Counted from the first letter of the stretch, positions 12,696-24,355 are shown. The stretch is DNA of 64,000 bases from Clytia hemisphaerica (GCA_902728285.1 CACVBU010001154.1:1555538-1619537); one strand, 5' to 3'. A program made the numbers and translations. Notes: a model not told the origin generated them from the letters alone.

Positions 12696-13195
12696 TCAGT
12701 TCAGCTCTGCAATTGCATATAATGACAGTGCTGCAAAATTCTGCAACTTTAGCGTTGTCTAGTTGTGAGTTATTTTGTTCAAAAAGGCGAATTTTTTCTG
12801 ATTTTGATTGTGATTCAAAAAAAAAAAAATACTCGGTTATTCAAAATTTTCAATCACCGGCTTCGATTGGAAACGTTGCTGCGTAGAACAGTAGCGCACC
12901 ATGTAGCCTATACTAGACGTCACCCGCGTTTTTCACGCAATTAACGTCTATTCCACTTTGCGACTTTTTCGAATGTTTTGAGCCCAGGTTTTTTTTGACG
13001 TCACTTTTAACTTTCGAAGCTCCTGCAGTATCAAAATAATCGAATTTGCGTCAAAGCACTTGAAAGGCTTCTATTTTTCGAAAATCGTCAAAGTGGAACT
13101 CACTACGCACCCTTGTGGAAGCGTTGCAAAAAACCGCATCATTGCGGAATTTTGCAGCGCTCCGCTGTCATTCTATGCAACTTGCCGAACTGAGT
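12696..13195. repeat. 500-bp imperfect palindrome
   Basis: CAGTTCAGCTCTGCAATTGC at the left is mirrored by TATGCAACTTGCCGAACTG at the right. The arms continue through GACAGTGCTGCAAAATTCTG and its inverse. A poly-A run and a GACGT-rich centre lie between them. Probably a foldback MITE. Confidence 0.55.
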
Positions 13196-13339
13196 TAAAA
13201 AGGTCATGATGGTAATGCACCTCAACTAAAGTTTAATCCCAAAACAAAGGAAAATTGCATCGTACCTTGTGTAGGAGTACTTGTTATTGTATCTGTTACA
13301 AACCAACTTGATCACCGGCTGAAAAAGAAATTCAGAAGA

Positions 13340-15470
13340 TGTTACTCAAAGGTCCCGAATAAACATCCCCAGTTGGTTATTAGTTTTCGAAAAAAATTCG
13401 GAACGCCCTCCCCCGTTCTTATAAGGACCCCAGCGTTTATTTATTTTTGAAAATATTTTCAGCTATCACAAGGTGAATTAGCCAAATTCTGGAGCCGCTC
13501 GCTGCGCTGCCGTGCGCAGATTGTAGGGACAAAAACTACTTTCGCTTTCGTTTTTAGGCGGCATTCGCAGATATTTGGTAAGAAAACGGTAAGACTCCCC
13601 CTTCTTTTTACCAGCAAAAAATAGGAACAAGAGATCGAATTTATGTTGGAACTTTTATTGGATTTCAAAAAAAAGCCTCTTCCAAATATGAAACGTTTAC
13701 AATCACTCATAGTTTGGGGAATTTTCAATTATCCCGGCCTCAGTCTTTGGCCTATAGCCTATGAACTTTTTGTACTGTATATGCTTTATTTGGGCTATTA
13801 CTTTTCGTAGAAAAACTTTTTCTGCTCACTTTGGGCCTCAGTTGAGTATGATAGGTAGATTTTGGGTTGGGGTATTGGTAAAAAGTAAAATTATACATAA
13901 ACATGTTTGAGTGTGTTTGACTTCATGTTTTTTTCTTATCTTTACTACCACAAAATTATCCGACAGAATAGAATTTATAAACTATTTTCAAGCATAAAAA
14001 TGTTTGGCTGAAGCAAATTTTGTACAAATTTTATATATTTAATGATAAAGTAAAAACATCTCAAAATTTTTTTATATAATCCTTTGTGACAGTCTTGACA
14101 GTACTTTTTCTGTTGGGAAGTTGGAAGCTTTTCCACCGAAAAGAATTGAGTACTGATAACTAATAATCCAAATAAAAGAATAATTTCAGACAGTGCTTTA
14201 GGCATCATAACTTTGCCTGAAAATGCAATGACTACAAAGTGGATTTGTACCGTCAAGGGCTCTAACTTGAGACAGTCTGACTAAACATGGGACAGCAATT
14301 CGGCAATCATTTTACCGAACCTCCAAAGTTGGTTCGTTTTTTAATTAACATAGTCGCAAATCATAGAAAACAAACTTGTTGTCAACAGAGATTTAACAGT
14401 GAAAATACAGTCCAGAAAGTCAACCATCCCATGATATGGCCACTCGTCCCAAGTTAGAGCCGTTGACACGGTATGCCAGATATCCAAAACAAACAATCCA
14501 TTATATGATATACACAGTCATGTCAATGTCGTAACGTGCTTTCAATTTTTTGTGGTTTTCAGAATTTTTGGGCACTTTCTTCGGATTCGCGTATCCTTTT
14601 CTTGTCCTGGATCCAATCAAAACCTGCACGTAAACAGACCACCAAAATCAGTCACTTTTATAAGTTCTCGGTCTTTGACGACTGGGAAGATTCAATCAAC
14701 GATACGACAAAATTCTGAGAGTTAGAGTAAAGTTTTTCCTTCAGCGCAGTCAGTGATGAATCCGATCTGACCGATGGTGTCTCTTCAGTCATTTTTGAGA
14801 TGAATAAAATGAATCATGAAATCTTTGTCATCTAAAGGGATGGGTAAAACCATGTTTGAACTATGAGCCTATATCTTGGATATCTCTCTCATATCAAAAC
14901 TGTTCAATGCGATCGAAAAAATCTTTCCCAGCTGAATTACATGATAGGGAATGTTTGTGAAGCTATTATAGTCATTGTTTGCACCAATATAAAGTTACTT
15001 CTGCAAGTTAGTAGTCTCCATCAACAGCTTTCGAAAGCAGCAAAATCGACAAAAATACTTGAGTGAAGTTTGTAAACAAAAAAGCAAGTTTCACACATTC
15101 ATTATGTTCAAAAAGTATTGTCTGTTATTCCAATATATGATAGAAGTCTATTTCAATACATTTGATGTTGGTTCCAAGCAGTATTCTTCTTTTTTCTTCC
15201 CAAGAATCACCAAATCTACTCAAAAAGCACTGTTTTGCAGTGCTTCCCCAGCTAAAAATGTAAACAAAATGGCTTCCGCCTCCTTTTGTCACGTCACGCG
15301 CATCAACTGCAGCGCAGCGAGCGGCTCCAGAATTTGGCTAATTGCTTGTTTTTGCTTATAATAACTTTATCTTGGGGGGGGGGGGGGGGGGGTTTGGAGT
15401 AAAATTTCGCTTGGACCTTCCCTTTTTTTCGGAGCCCCCTCCCCTTTCATTCGGGACCTTTGAGTAGTTG
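13340..15470. mobile_element. 2.1-kb foldback element with ~180-bp arms
   Basis: The left arm (13340-13520) contains ACTCAAAGGTCCCGAATAAA and AGCCAAATTCTGGAGCCGCT. Both are mirrored in the right arm (15290-15470) as ATTCGGGACCTTTGAGTA and AGCGGCTCCAGAATTTGGCT. A TA-flanked MITE (14250-14471) is nested inside, and a 19-bp G run sits near 15376. No transposase was seen. Confidence 0.6.
14250..14471. mobile_element. TA-flanked MITE (CCGTCAA family), copy 2
   Basis: 222 bp. The ends are CCGTCAAGGGCTCTAACTTG and the inverse AAGTTAGAGCCGTTGACACGG, with TA at 14248-14249 and 14472-14473. Its arms match the copy at 441-655. It is nested inside the 13340-15470 foldback element. Confidence 0.75.
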
Positions 15471-15854
15471 AGCCTGGTTGAGCATGCGCATCATACTGGA
15501 CTCAGCTTCAGTATCATTGAAATCCAAATTTCGAAAAATGGAAAAAAACTACCCAGCTTCTAATGGAATGGGTTACACTCTGGTGCCTAATAAAACACCC
15601 CTACCGCTTGTTGATTTTTATTTCGGACCTTATAAGACCTCCCTCCCGTTTATTAATTTTAGGGTATATTTTCAGCTGTCAAGTCAAGAGAATTTAAATA
15701 GCCATGTTTTCAGTGTGAAATTACCTTACCTGGGGGTGAGAGGGGGGGTTGGTTAGAGGTATAATTTTCAACCCCCTGGTAATTAGGTCCCCTTTCTCAT
15801 TAAATTTTGAGAATTTTTCAACCCTCCCTCCATTTATTAGACACCTTAGAGTAC
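15471..15854. repeat. C-rich repeat block between the foldback element and the KCTD gene
   Basis: Contains several TTATTAATTTTAGGG and CCCTCCCGTTTATT motifs related to the C-rich blocks at 6830-7050 and 18090-18190. There is no coding evidence. The donor of KCTD coding exon 3 sits at its right edge (15854-15853, minus strand). Confidence 0.4.
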
Positions 15855-15962
15855 CTTTTCTGTATTCATGATAAGGGTGCGATCTTCGGCTTGTGACGTC
15901 ACTAAAGGAACTTGACATTTCGGTTCAATATCTTCGCCTTTCTTTCGTAACGCCTCCTCCAC
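15855..15962 (-). CDS. KCTD10/13-like: KCTD-like gene, coding exon 3
   Basis: 108 nt (36 codons) between a TTCCAG acceptor and an AAAAG|GTACTC donor, both phase 0. It encodes [20 protein letters not shown] and [15 protein letters not shown], matching the linker after the BTB domain where family members have a VPL-(V/I)TS motif. Confidence 0.88.
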
Positions 15963-17454
15963 CTGGAATGTGTGAAATAAAAATTCATGATATTGATTAC
16001 GTAATGTTTTATACAGAAGCACCCAAAGTACCCGGGTGTTTGCCACTTGTTTTATTGTTTTAAAATTCAAAATTGTTGACAAACACCCAGTTTTCTCCAT
16101 TTAAAATATTACGTCAAGAATATCAATTGCTACAAAAATACGAGCCAACATAAGTGGTTTCCCTTGAGCACTGAGTTTGACCAATGGTTCCATATCGAGA
16201 GGTGTGCTCTCAAAAAAACTATTGTTTCAACCTATGGGCAAGACGCGTACTCTTACCCTTTCCCAACCAAAACTTAAATGGGAATTTTTCCTTTTCAGAT
16301 AATAAATAAATGTCCTTTTATAAATTACTTTACCTCTGCGGAGAGCGCTTGTAAACAGTAAAATTTGGTTTCTGCAAGGAATTCTTTGAGTTCTGCTTTA
16401 CTGTCGGGCATTGGAACCTCACCGTCTCTTAGGTAATTCAAAATGGTACCAAAATGTTTACCAGAGCGATCAATCAATACCCAACCTATTATATCAAGTA
16501 CAAATGAATTAATTAATCCTCTTGGTCAATGGTAAATTTAATGTACGACAGCCAGTACGTTTCAAATTCAATAGGCGAAAATCTAATACCACCAAAAATC
16601 TCAAAAAGGTACCCAGACTTTTTTTTTTTTAATAATAAACTCTTTTTTCACAGAAGATTGCCATCCTGGATGGCATGAAATTTTGAGTATGAAAATAACT
16701 TAAACCGTTTTCTTTACTCAAACTAAATAACCTAATCCTTAAGAATGTCTTCCATTAAAACCTTTACAATTGGGTTGTTACCCTGAACAATTAAAACCCA
16801 TATCCAAATAATCCCAGTCCCTTTTCTGAATCAAAACGCATTAGAAATAATGGAATAAATCTTCTTAAAAAAAAAAGGAAGAAAATCTAAAAGTTCAAAG
16901 AAAGTTTTAATAAAGGTGGTAGTACATAAGAAAATGAATTGTCTTTTATTGAGAGGCGATAAAATTAAGACCATGTTCAGACGTTACGGTTCCGTTTCAC
17001 TCCGGTATGATTTTCGTTACGGATAGAGTGTGTTCATAGTGGTTTCGGAACATTTCGGAGCAAGAAAACGGAGCAGTTCCGTTCCGATGAAAAAAGTGGA
17101 GCGAAACCGTTTCGATCTGTTTTGCTTTGTAACGTCTTCTTTTTTGACATTTCGAATTTTGACGTTCACAGTTGTTTCGGAACCGTTTCGTTTCAGAACA
17201 GAATGGAACCGTAACGTATGAACATGGTCTAACAAACAAACAAAATTACCCTCTGTATCGGTCAATACTTCCATACGTCCACTGAACATTGCTCTCAACA
17301 TGCTATCAGCTCTCTTAGTCAACGTCCCAAGGGTGGTGTAAAATAGTGAACCACCAACATTGAGTTTTACATATTTTGTGGGGACAGCTGATGTCTTTTG
17401 ATCTTTCATTTCTTTAATATTTTCCTGCGTTTGAGAGAGTGTTGTTCCAGACAT
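15855..17454 (-). CDS. KCTD10/13-like: KCTD10/KCTD13/TNFAIP1-like BTB adaptor, first three coding exons (partial)
   Basis: The spliced model is 17454-17250, 16485-16334 and 15962-15855, joining in phase 1 and then phase 0 for about 155 residues. Exon 1 starts MSGTTLSQ and carries the T1/BTB core [18 protein letters not shown] and the [12 protein letters not shown] motif. Exon 2 continues [20 protein letters not shown]. Exon 3 encodes [14 protein letters not shown] and [10 protein letters not shown]. Family members are substrate adaptors for cullin-3 ubiquitin ligase (the BACURD group, which in vertebrates targets RhoA), oligomerising through the BTB domain. The start is chosen because the next BTB residues follow directly and AAAAAAATG precedes it. 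The conserved C-terminal half (YNRSNNKYSY... region) is missing: I could not find further exons between 1 and 15854, so they lie outside the window or have diverged. Family is certain; which vertebrate paralogue it matches is not. Confidence 0.92.
16334..16485 (-). CDS. KCTD10/13-like: KCTD-like gene, coding exon 2
   Basis: 152 nt between an ATTATAATAG-type acceptor and a GCAGAG|GTAAAG donor. It reads [20 protein letters not shown], then [12 protein letters not shown] and [16 protein letters not shown]. This is the second half of the BTB fold, with the typical LIDR..KHFG..LNYLRDG signature. It is too short to appear as an independent ORF. Confidence 0.93.
16969..17229. mobile_element. MITE in intron 1 of the KCTD-like gene
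   Basis: 261 bp with inverted ends GACCATGTTCAGACGTTACG and, at the right, GTAACGTATGAACATGGTC. The interior repeats TTTCGGAAC and CCGTTTCG motifs. It lies 20 nt inside the donor of intron 1 and creates ORFs on both strands that are not genes. Confidence 0.75.
17250..17454 (-). CDS. KCTD10/13-like: KCTD-like gene, coding exon 1
   Basis: 205 nt from ATG to a GAG-G|GTAATT donor, phase 1. It encodes the N-terminal tail and the first half of the BTB/T1 fold ([25 protein letters not shown]). Reading past the donor gives a protein of no recognisable character that crosses the intronic MITE, so the longer ORF (to 17017) is not real. Confidence 0.92.
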
Positions 17455-19129
17455 TTTTTTCCAATTTTATATTTTTGTTAGTATTTATATTATGTGGGTT
17501 GTTACTGAAATTAAAAGATGATTGTCTGATTAGTTTATTGAAAAAATTCAAAAAGAACAAGTTACTTATCTATAGGATGGTTTTAAAGGTTTTTGTTTTT
17601 AAGTAAGAGTGCTATTGTTTGCTTACTCGTCAATTTTAAATCATAAGCTCTTTCACATTGGATTGACATGGATGTGAAGCAAGATTGGTCAGAAAGAGGA
17701 AAAGAAAAACATTTTTTGCTTATATCAGCATAATATAACAATAGGCAGACACTGTCCTGATATGAAATATGTGTCTGACATGAAACGGGAACACTTAGAT
17801 AAAAACAAAACCTTTGAATCTATTGTCAGTAGTAGGGAGGATAGCTGAATAAAAATCACGTATTCACTCGTTTTCACCATCACCATCCATTCATGCAAAA
17901 AAAATAAAGCTCATTAACGAATTCTTGCCGAATTCTTGCATTCATGCAAACTGCGAACCATTACAGCACCTAATTATTGCTGAATTAAAGAGCTCTGTTG
18001 CACTACCAAAACATCTTGTCTAGACAGCTATCTTTTAAACTAAACATAACTTTCAAATCCAACCAAATAAACACACCCCTCACATTTTTTGATTATATTT
18101 TCTAGCCCCCCCCCTTCTAGACCTTAATAGGACTCTCATAATTATTAATTTTGGAAAATATTTTTAGCTTTCAAAAGAAAGATTTTACTTTATTGAATAG
18201 CTTAGGTTTAATCTATAATCATTTTTGGGTAAGGTGCAATTTCTAACCCCCTGGCAATTAGGTACAAATTGTTTATGGTTACATAAAATGCACCCCCTGA
18301 GCTTAGGGGGGGGGGGCTAAACCATTTTTGCTTGATTGGGGGCTGTATTTTCCAAAAAAATACTGGAGGCTAGCTTGCTAGGGGGGGCTGAGTGTTGTCT
18401 AATATACTGTGGGGAAGGTTTTATCCCTCTTTTGCCTGCGGCGCAATAAATTTATCGAGAATTTGCATGCAAAATTTCTTTGATATTTTGCTTTGTGAAG
18501 GTGGGGGCTATGTTTCTAGAATTTAGCTAGGGGCTATTTTCCTTAGCCCCCCCCTGAAAAAAATGCTGGGGGCTGGACCCCTCTGCACATTATGGGTTAG
18601 TATTCAGTCAGCTTAATTGCTATATTTTCATTTCTGGATCATTTTGCTATTATAAATTATAATGCTAAAAATGGAAAATAGAAAGGTTGTATTTCTGGTG
18701 GCTTGAAACCGAATTTGAAAAGGCATGTATTCTATGTTGCAACTTTCAAAAATCTGTAATTTGACAAGCTTCGTGGCTTCAGTACCAAGTCTAGACTATA
18801 CATTTTCCATAAATTTTGACCAATAGGTTAAAGCTAAACTGACTATCGTACCTGCTTTGTGGAATGCCTTCTGTACAAGCGAATAGCAATTATTTGATCG
18901 CGTTCGATTACATTTGATTGGCTTGATCGCAACTTTTGTTCAAACTTGTTCGATTAACACCTTCTGGCTGTTTGCAGAGTTCGCAGTGCCCAAAAACTTT
19001 CCCTGCAGGCAAGCTGCCAATACCAAGTGGTAAAACAGAAATAAAAATATCATAAACTTGACTGTGAACAAAGTTTACTGCTTTGATCCTGTTTTGATTT
19101 CCAAGCTATGCAAAATTTGCAGTTGAGTA

Positions 19130-19440
19130 CACAACGGTATTTTTGTTTACATAAACTCAGCATTACCATTAAACAACACAAATGAGCCAACATTTCTGCA
19201 TTAGAGACCATGACATTCCATGAAAATTCACTGTTCAAGTGCAGCCTTTTTAATTTTTTTGTTTTCTTTAAAAATGACCGACGTCCAGTAGGGGACACAA
19301 TCCTATTTTTGTGTCCATAAACTCAGTATTTAACGACAAAAATGAGCCAACATTCGAACATTTGCAGCAGAGACCATGACAAATGAATTTTCACTGTTAG
19401 CACAGCCTATTTATGTTTTTTTTTCCTTAAAAATGACCAA
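19130..19440. repeat. ~170-bp tandem duplication
   Basis: Two diverged units share CATAAACTCAG, AAATGAGCCAACATT, AGAGACCATGACA, TTTTCACTGTT and AAAAATGACC in the same order, first at about 19150-19278 and again at about 19316-19440. Confidence 0.6.
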
Positions 19441-19689
19441 TATATTGAGATTATAGTGTATTGAATAACTAACTATTACTCCACAGCTCAGTTACCTAGA
19501 GACAAGATAATTTATCACGTTTTTATTGGCTGAGGGAGTCACCAGTGCTTCATAGCTATCTCCTCCTAGGGAAAATGAGGTATGAAGTTAAGTTTTTCCC
19601 TAAATGATAGCTTAGACATAGGTACCGTCCATTGTAGTTTTGAACACCAAAAAACGCTGTCTAAAAAAGATACTGTTCCGTAAAATGAA

Positions 19690-19765
19690 TCAGATGCTGA
19701 AAAGTCTTAAGGGATGCTGAAAAGTTGAAACGGATGCTGAAAAAGATGCTGAATCGAATGCTAAC
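19690..19765. repeat. GATGCTGAAAA minisatellite
   Basis: Five imperfect copies of (A)GATGCTGAA(AA) are spaced 11-20 bp apart. Confidence 0.6.
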
Positions 19766-20485
19766 TTCATTTTGGTATTATTTTACAGATCTGCAATAGC
19801 GGCCTGGTTTGATTTTCTTGGTGGTGCAAACTATGAAAGTGGCGCCCCTGGTAATTTTGTCCTTATTTGCGCCTTCCGTCATTAAGTGAAAATATTAAAC
19901 TGTAAGAGCAGTGACTGGTTGAAAGTAACGTCCGGAATCTTTGAGTTAAGAACTTTTATTCATACGAAGGTGGTGTAATGATAACTTGATATCTATTTCC
20001 TTGTTATAATTCTAAAGATAATACTTTTCTGAACAAGGAAAATTTTTCAATTTTCAAATTTTCAAATGCCTAAATATACCCCAATTTATACCGATTTAGC
20101 ACCAAAAATAAAGCTTCTCAAATAAAAAACATGAGCTGTTGATACTTGAAATGGAAATTTTATACCTAGTAAGTCGATTTGGTCTATATTTTTGTTTTCT
20201 AAAACTTCATCAGAAAAATTACCTGATAATCTTTAAACTTTTGCGCAGAATCAATGGCTGAAAGAGTCCCCAAAAACTCGAAAGTTGGCAGGAATAAGGG
20301 TTCTTTGTAATTCGGGCGCCGCAGGCAAAAATGTTGGTGTATGAAAGGTCAAACAGCTTAAAAGATCTTTTAAAAAGGAGAAAGTTAATCAACATAAGAC
20401 CACAAAAATCACAGCGAGCATCAACAAGTTTCGATCTTTTTGGCAATCTCATTTTGGGGGTGAGCATCCTTTTTAACCCCTGGTA

Positions 20486-21500
20486 GTGGGGGGCGTACGG
20501 TATTTCGGAACTGCGGAACACACGGGGCCCAGATGGCAAAAGTTTGGAAATAGGGAGAGGGAGAGCAACAAAAAACTATTTCTTACAATTTTTGTATTAT
20601 AAAGGGTTTCATAGAGCTCTAGGGTCACATTACATGAGATAGAAAATAGTAGACTTCAACTTTTGACTTTCTTTTGAGATTTATCATGAAAATTGAGATT
20701 TTTAGCTTGGAAAATGCAGGCAAAATTTGAACTTTTAAACCGCTAAGTGTCACATCAAAACTCCAGCATTTTTAGAAAGGTTAGTGTCTGTAGTTTTCAA
20801 AACATATATGGTTTGATGACACTTAGCGGTTTTCGAGATATTTGGACATTTGTGGTTGGTTACCTTGAGCATTTTCGTGATGAGAATTTCGATTGAAAAT
20901 TTGAGTTTTTTCTCGCTCTTGGACATTTATACATACTTTTAAGCAATTTCTCTTTAGAATATAATGTCTCTAAGGTAATCACACAAAATGAACTGATTTA
21001 GAAGCTGAATTTAGCTCAGAATCTTCAAAAATATGCATTTTTCACTTTTTTTGATTTTTCATCAAAATCTGGTTTTCAGTCAACTTTGGAGCCACATAAC
21101 TTGAGTTACAAATCAGATACAGAACTGAAACTTTGGCATCTGATCAGAAATTTATTCAAGATTCCAAAAATTATATTAATAAAGCAAAATTTTAACTTTC
21201 GTTTTTTCCCTATTTCCACCTCTGGGCCCACTGTGCGGAAATCGACCCTTTTTTCTTCGGAAATCAGGGAAAATTCCTTCGGTATTTCGGAATTCTGAAA
21301 TTGTTTCGGTATTGGAAATCCATGAATTTTTGCTTCGAAATTTCGGTATTATAAAGTTTTTATCTTCCTTTTTCGGAATTCATACATGAAAAATCAAATT
21401 TGTTTGATTGAAAATTAGTCGTTTTTTTACGGAATTTCGGAAATTTTGGCTAAATTATTCGGTATTTCGGAAATCGCAAACCCCGTACCCCCCCCCCTCC
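20486..21500. mobile_element. GGGGCGTACGG MITE inserted in the hAT-like MITE
   Basis: Ends GTGGGGGGCGTACGG and CCGTACCCCCCCCCTCC are flanked by GGTA on both sides (20482-20485, 21501-21504). The interior is TTTCGGAAAT/TTTCGGTATT-rich and matches, in reverse, the uninterrupted copy at 24356-24696. It is itself interrupted by 20519-21233. Confidence 0.7.
20519..21233. mobile_element. GGGCCCAGA MITE, innermost insertion
   Basis: 715 bp flanked by TGCGGAA at 20512-20518 and 21234-21240. The ends CACACGGGGCCCAGATGG and CCACCTCTGGGCCCACTG are imperfect inverted repeats, extended by GGAAATAGGG and its inverse. The 7-8-bp duplication fits hAT-like transposition. Confidence 0.72.
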
Positions 21501-21508
21501 GGTACAAC

Positions 21509-22229
21509 GGGTTGGTGTAATTTAAGATGCACGATCTAACGATTTACGATTCGCGATCCGTGCATAAAATATGTTAATTCATGCGTTATTATGCAAATTA
21601 TGATTAAATATTTAGGCAATTTACAAACTTTCATTTGCTGAAACTCAATTATTTTTGAAAACATCATTTACAGTATGTAAGATTATACAAATTATATTAA
21701 AATAAAAGAAAGTGAAAACCACGTGCATTCACCTTCTGTACTCTCTCTCTTTTTCATAACTTGAATCAATATAGGGAAATTGTTTACCGAAAGAAAATTC
21801 TTTCTCATAATAGAGCACCAGTTTTTTGCTTCGTACATTACGGTCTGCAAAACATATTGTTTGCCAATATAAATTCTTTTATTTGCTTTAAGAAAGAAAT
21901 TCCTATATTTGATTATGAGAGAAAATATTTCTTGTGCATTATGTTCACAAGATAGCTTCCATTATCAACATTATGATTATGCAAGTTATTTTTTTCATAA
22001 TTTTACGGTCGTAATTATTCGTAGTTCCATTACTTACTCATTTCTTTTTTGTTGCATAAATTTACCGTGGAAAACAAAAGCGAAAAAAGATTATGCCATT
22101 GTTTTAGAATTATGTTATATAATTTAAGTTTTATGATAATTATTAGGAATAATCAGCATACTTTATGCATGGATCGCGCATCGTGAATCGTAAATCGTTA
22201 GATCGTGCATCTTAAATTACACCAACCCC
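21509..22229. mobile_element. 716-bp palindromic-ended element (GGTTGGTGTAATTT)
   Basis: Flanked by exact 8-bp duplications GGTACAAC (21501-21508, 22230-22237). Arms of about 60 bp begin GGGTTGGTGTAATTTAAGAT and end with its inverse. They contain ATCTAACGATTTACGATTCG and the mirror image CGAATCGTAAATCGTTAGAT-like sequence. The AT-rich interior carries no transposase. The 8-bp duplication is typical of hAT elements. Confidence 0.8.
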
Positions 22230-22504
22230 GGTACAACACTTCTCTTGCTTTGACTTTTCGCGAATTCAATGTAAGCTTTGAAAAAATTCGAGAGAAATGA
22301 TGCAAGCGCGTAAAAAAACGAAGCGCCGCAGGCAAAAAAAATTAACATTGCACTTATAGGAGGCGTTATAAACGGAAGGTGCCAAATTGCCCAATTTAAC
22401 ATCAACAAAATTTTGGCGCCCCATGAAAAGCCCTTTTGGCGCTCCTCTCAGGTCTTTCTGGGTGGTGCACTGCACACCCTGCACCCCCTGCCAGACCGCC
22501 ACTG

Positions 22505-23075
22505 ATCTGGTGTCGACTTCACGCGTGTTTAATTTTGAAATGCGTGTATTGATGTTCAATCGAAGAAATAAGTTTTCACCAAAGTCTAAACTTTTGACTA
22601 TATCTAAAGAATTAGCAAACATTTTTAACCCAAAAATAAATTAAGATATGTAAAAAGCTCTCTATATACTCCCAAATAGTTCTACAATAAACTCTGAAAA
22701 AATATCCAATATTTAAACAAAGATTGAAGATGAAAAATCACGACGAAAAATCAAACCTTAAGCAAAGAAATTGCCTTTATAGCTCATTTTTCCATGAAAA
22801 ATAGAAAAACTTTTAGATATTTGAGTTCCCCAAACATTGCAGAATCCTCTGTCTGGTTCACATGGCAAAAGAAAAATAAATAATTAAAACCTTCAAATCA
22901 ACTGAATTCTTTCCATAATCCATAAACGTTGAAAAAACGTCGTTCCACCATTTTATTTTTTCAAAATGTGAAGTCAGACGAACTTCTTGTCATATGACAA
23001 ATAAATTTCCAACATCCAATGAAAATGTGCGATTTGTAGAAAAAAGTCACATGTCAGTAATTTTCGTAGAATGGC
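22505..23075. other. Non-coding stretch
   Basis: AT-rich; no gene or element seen. Confidence 0.4.
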
Positions 23076-23100
23076 TATGGCGCGCGGAAGCACCAATAAA

Positions 23101-23510
23101 TACTATCTTGTTTAAAACGAAACTATGTCATTTAAACCGATACTATCTCGTTTAAAAAGAAACTATCTTTCATTCAGGGGATACTATTTCCCTTAAAAAG
23201 AAACTAAGTTCATTTCAGGAGAAACTATCTCATTTAAAACGAAGCTATCTCATTTAAAACGAAACTATCTCGTTTAAAACGAAACTATCTCGCTTAAAAC
23301 GAAACTATCTCGTTTAAAACGAAACTATCTCGTTTAAAACGAAACTATCTCGTTTAAAACGAAACTATCTCGTTTAAAACGAAACTATCTTTTTTTAAAC
23401 GAAACTATCTCGTTTAAAACGAAACTATCTCGTTTAAAACGAAACTATCTCGTTTAAAACGAAACTATCTTTTTTTAAACGAAACTATCTCGTTTAAAAA
23501 GAAACTATCA
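23101..23510. repeat. 20-bp minisatellite GAAACTATCTCGTTTAAAAC
   Basis: From 23221 to 23500 there are fourteen copies in exact 20-bp register, differing mainly at CTCG/CTCA/CTTT. Degenerate units run upstream to 23101. The inverse array is at 25120-25350. Confidence 0.95.
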
Positions 23511-23774
23511 TATTTGTTTAATCGAAATATCTCACTTCGCCGGAAACTTACGTTCAGAAAAGGCGAGTTACAGTAAACGAGTTATAAATACGGTTTTATC
23601 AAAAAGCCAAGTAAGGACGAGTTGTAACTCGGGCTTGGAAAAAATGGCGTGCTTTTCTCTGAAATAGCCAAAAAGTCAAAATTTTAATAAGTCATTTAAT
23701 AAGTCACATTTTACTATCTGGTTCGTATTTTACCTAAATTATTAGTTACTGAAGAATCACCTGTCCGCCCGAGG

Positions 23775-24085
23775 TTGGCGGGGGGCATAGGCAAAATGGG
23801 TGCTGGGTATGCGCGAGCCATAAGGGTATTCTTTTTCATATCACAAAAGTCTCTCGAAGGGGAACAAAGCTATCCGATCGGTTAGTCTTCGAAAGGGTAA
23901 ATCACGGAAATCAAAAGTTCCCTTAAAGGGTCACGATTGCCAGGATGTTCTATCAAAACTTAGTAAAAACCAAGGTCTCTCTAAGGGTCCAAAAAGATAA
24001 AAAATTTGTCACTCAAAGGGTGCAATTTTCGATTTGCGGCTCGGACATACCCTTCACCTCGCCAAACCTAGTACCCCCCCCCCCG
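23775..24085. repeat. CCCTTTGAGA repeat, copy 2 (inverted)
   Basis: Inverse relative of 10040-10315. It shows GGCAAAATGGGTGCTGGGTA, CTCGAAGGGG/CTTAAAGGGT/CTCAAAGGGT motifs and a poly-C end after CACCTCGCCAAACCTAGTAC. Confidence 0.55.
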
Positions 24086-24355
24086 GTCTGCCCGATTAGA
24101 TAAGTTTTTGACAGTTTCTATCATTGGTCAGTTTCAAGCCAATAGCTTAATAGTCCCTTAAAGCAATCAAATTCGTTCCCGCCCAGTACCTTCGTTCACT
24201 GTTTTACGATGTTGATGGCGCTCAACTACATCACTACTTTCATCACGTCCATCAGCAAAGAGGGCTACATAAAATTTGAGCAAAAGATATCCATGTGTGT
24301 GGAAAAAGTTAGAGAGAGTCTTATTTTTAGCATTGTCAAAGAATGATGACGTCAC

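Larger units (their letters stand above)
17455..19796. other. Non-coding stretch upstream of the KCTD-like gene
   Basis: No gene seen. It includes the presumed promoter region (unresolved), a C/G-rich repetitive block at 18090-18590 with GGGGGGGCTAA and AGCCCCCCCC motifs, a tandem duplication at 19130-19440 and a GATGCTGAAAA minisatellite at 19690-19765. Confidence 0.4.
19800..22504. mobile_element. hAT-like MITE split by nested insertions
   Basis: Segments 19853-20010, 20245-20485 and 22230-22504 align in order and orientation with the uninterrupted copy at 44030-44716. Shared motifs include TAAGAGCAGTGACTGGTTGA, AAAGGTCAAACAGCTTAAAA, CGAAGCGCCGCAGGC and TCAGGTCTTTCTGGGTGGTG. The right end CTGCACCCCCTGCCAG..CCACTG is the inverse of the widespread CAGTGGCGG hAT-type terminus. 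The block at 20486-22229 is later insertions. The short ORFs are shared by both copies but carry no domain. Confidence 0.65.

Noticed and set aside
17017-17249. Continuation of KCTD exon 1 as unspliced coding sequence
   Set aside because: Past the GTAATT donor the frame enters an intronic MITE and loses family similarity. Exon 2 at 16485 restores the exact BTB continuation.
23101-23510. CRISPR-like array of 20-bp repeats
   Set aside because: The units are head-to-tail without unique spacers, the inverse array is at 25120-25350, and the surrounding genes are eukaryotic. It is a minisatellite.
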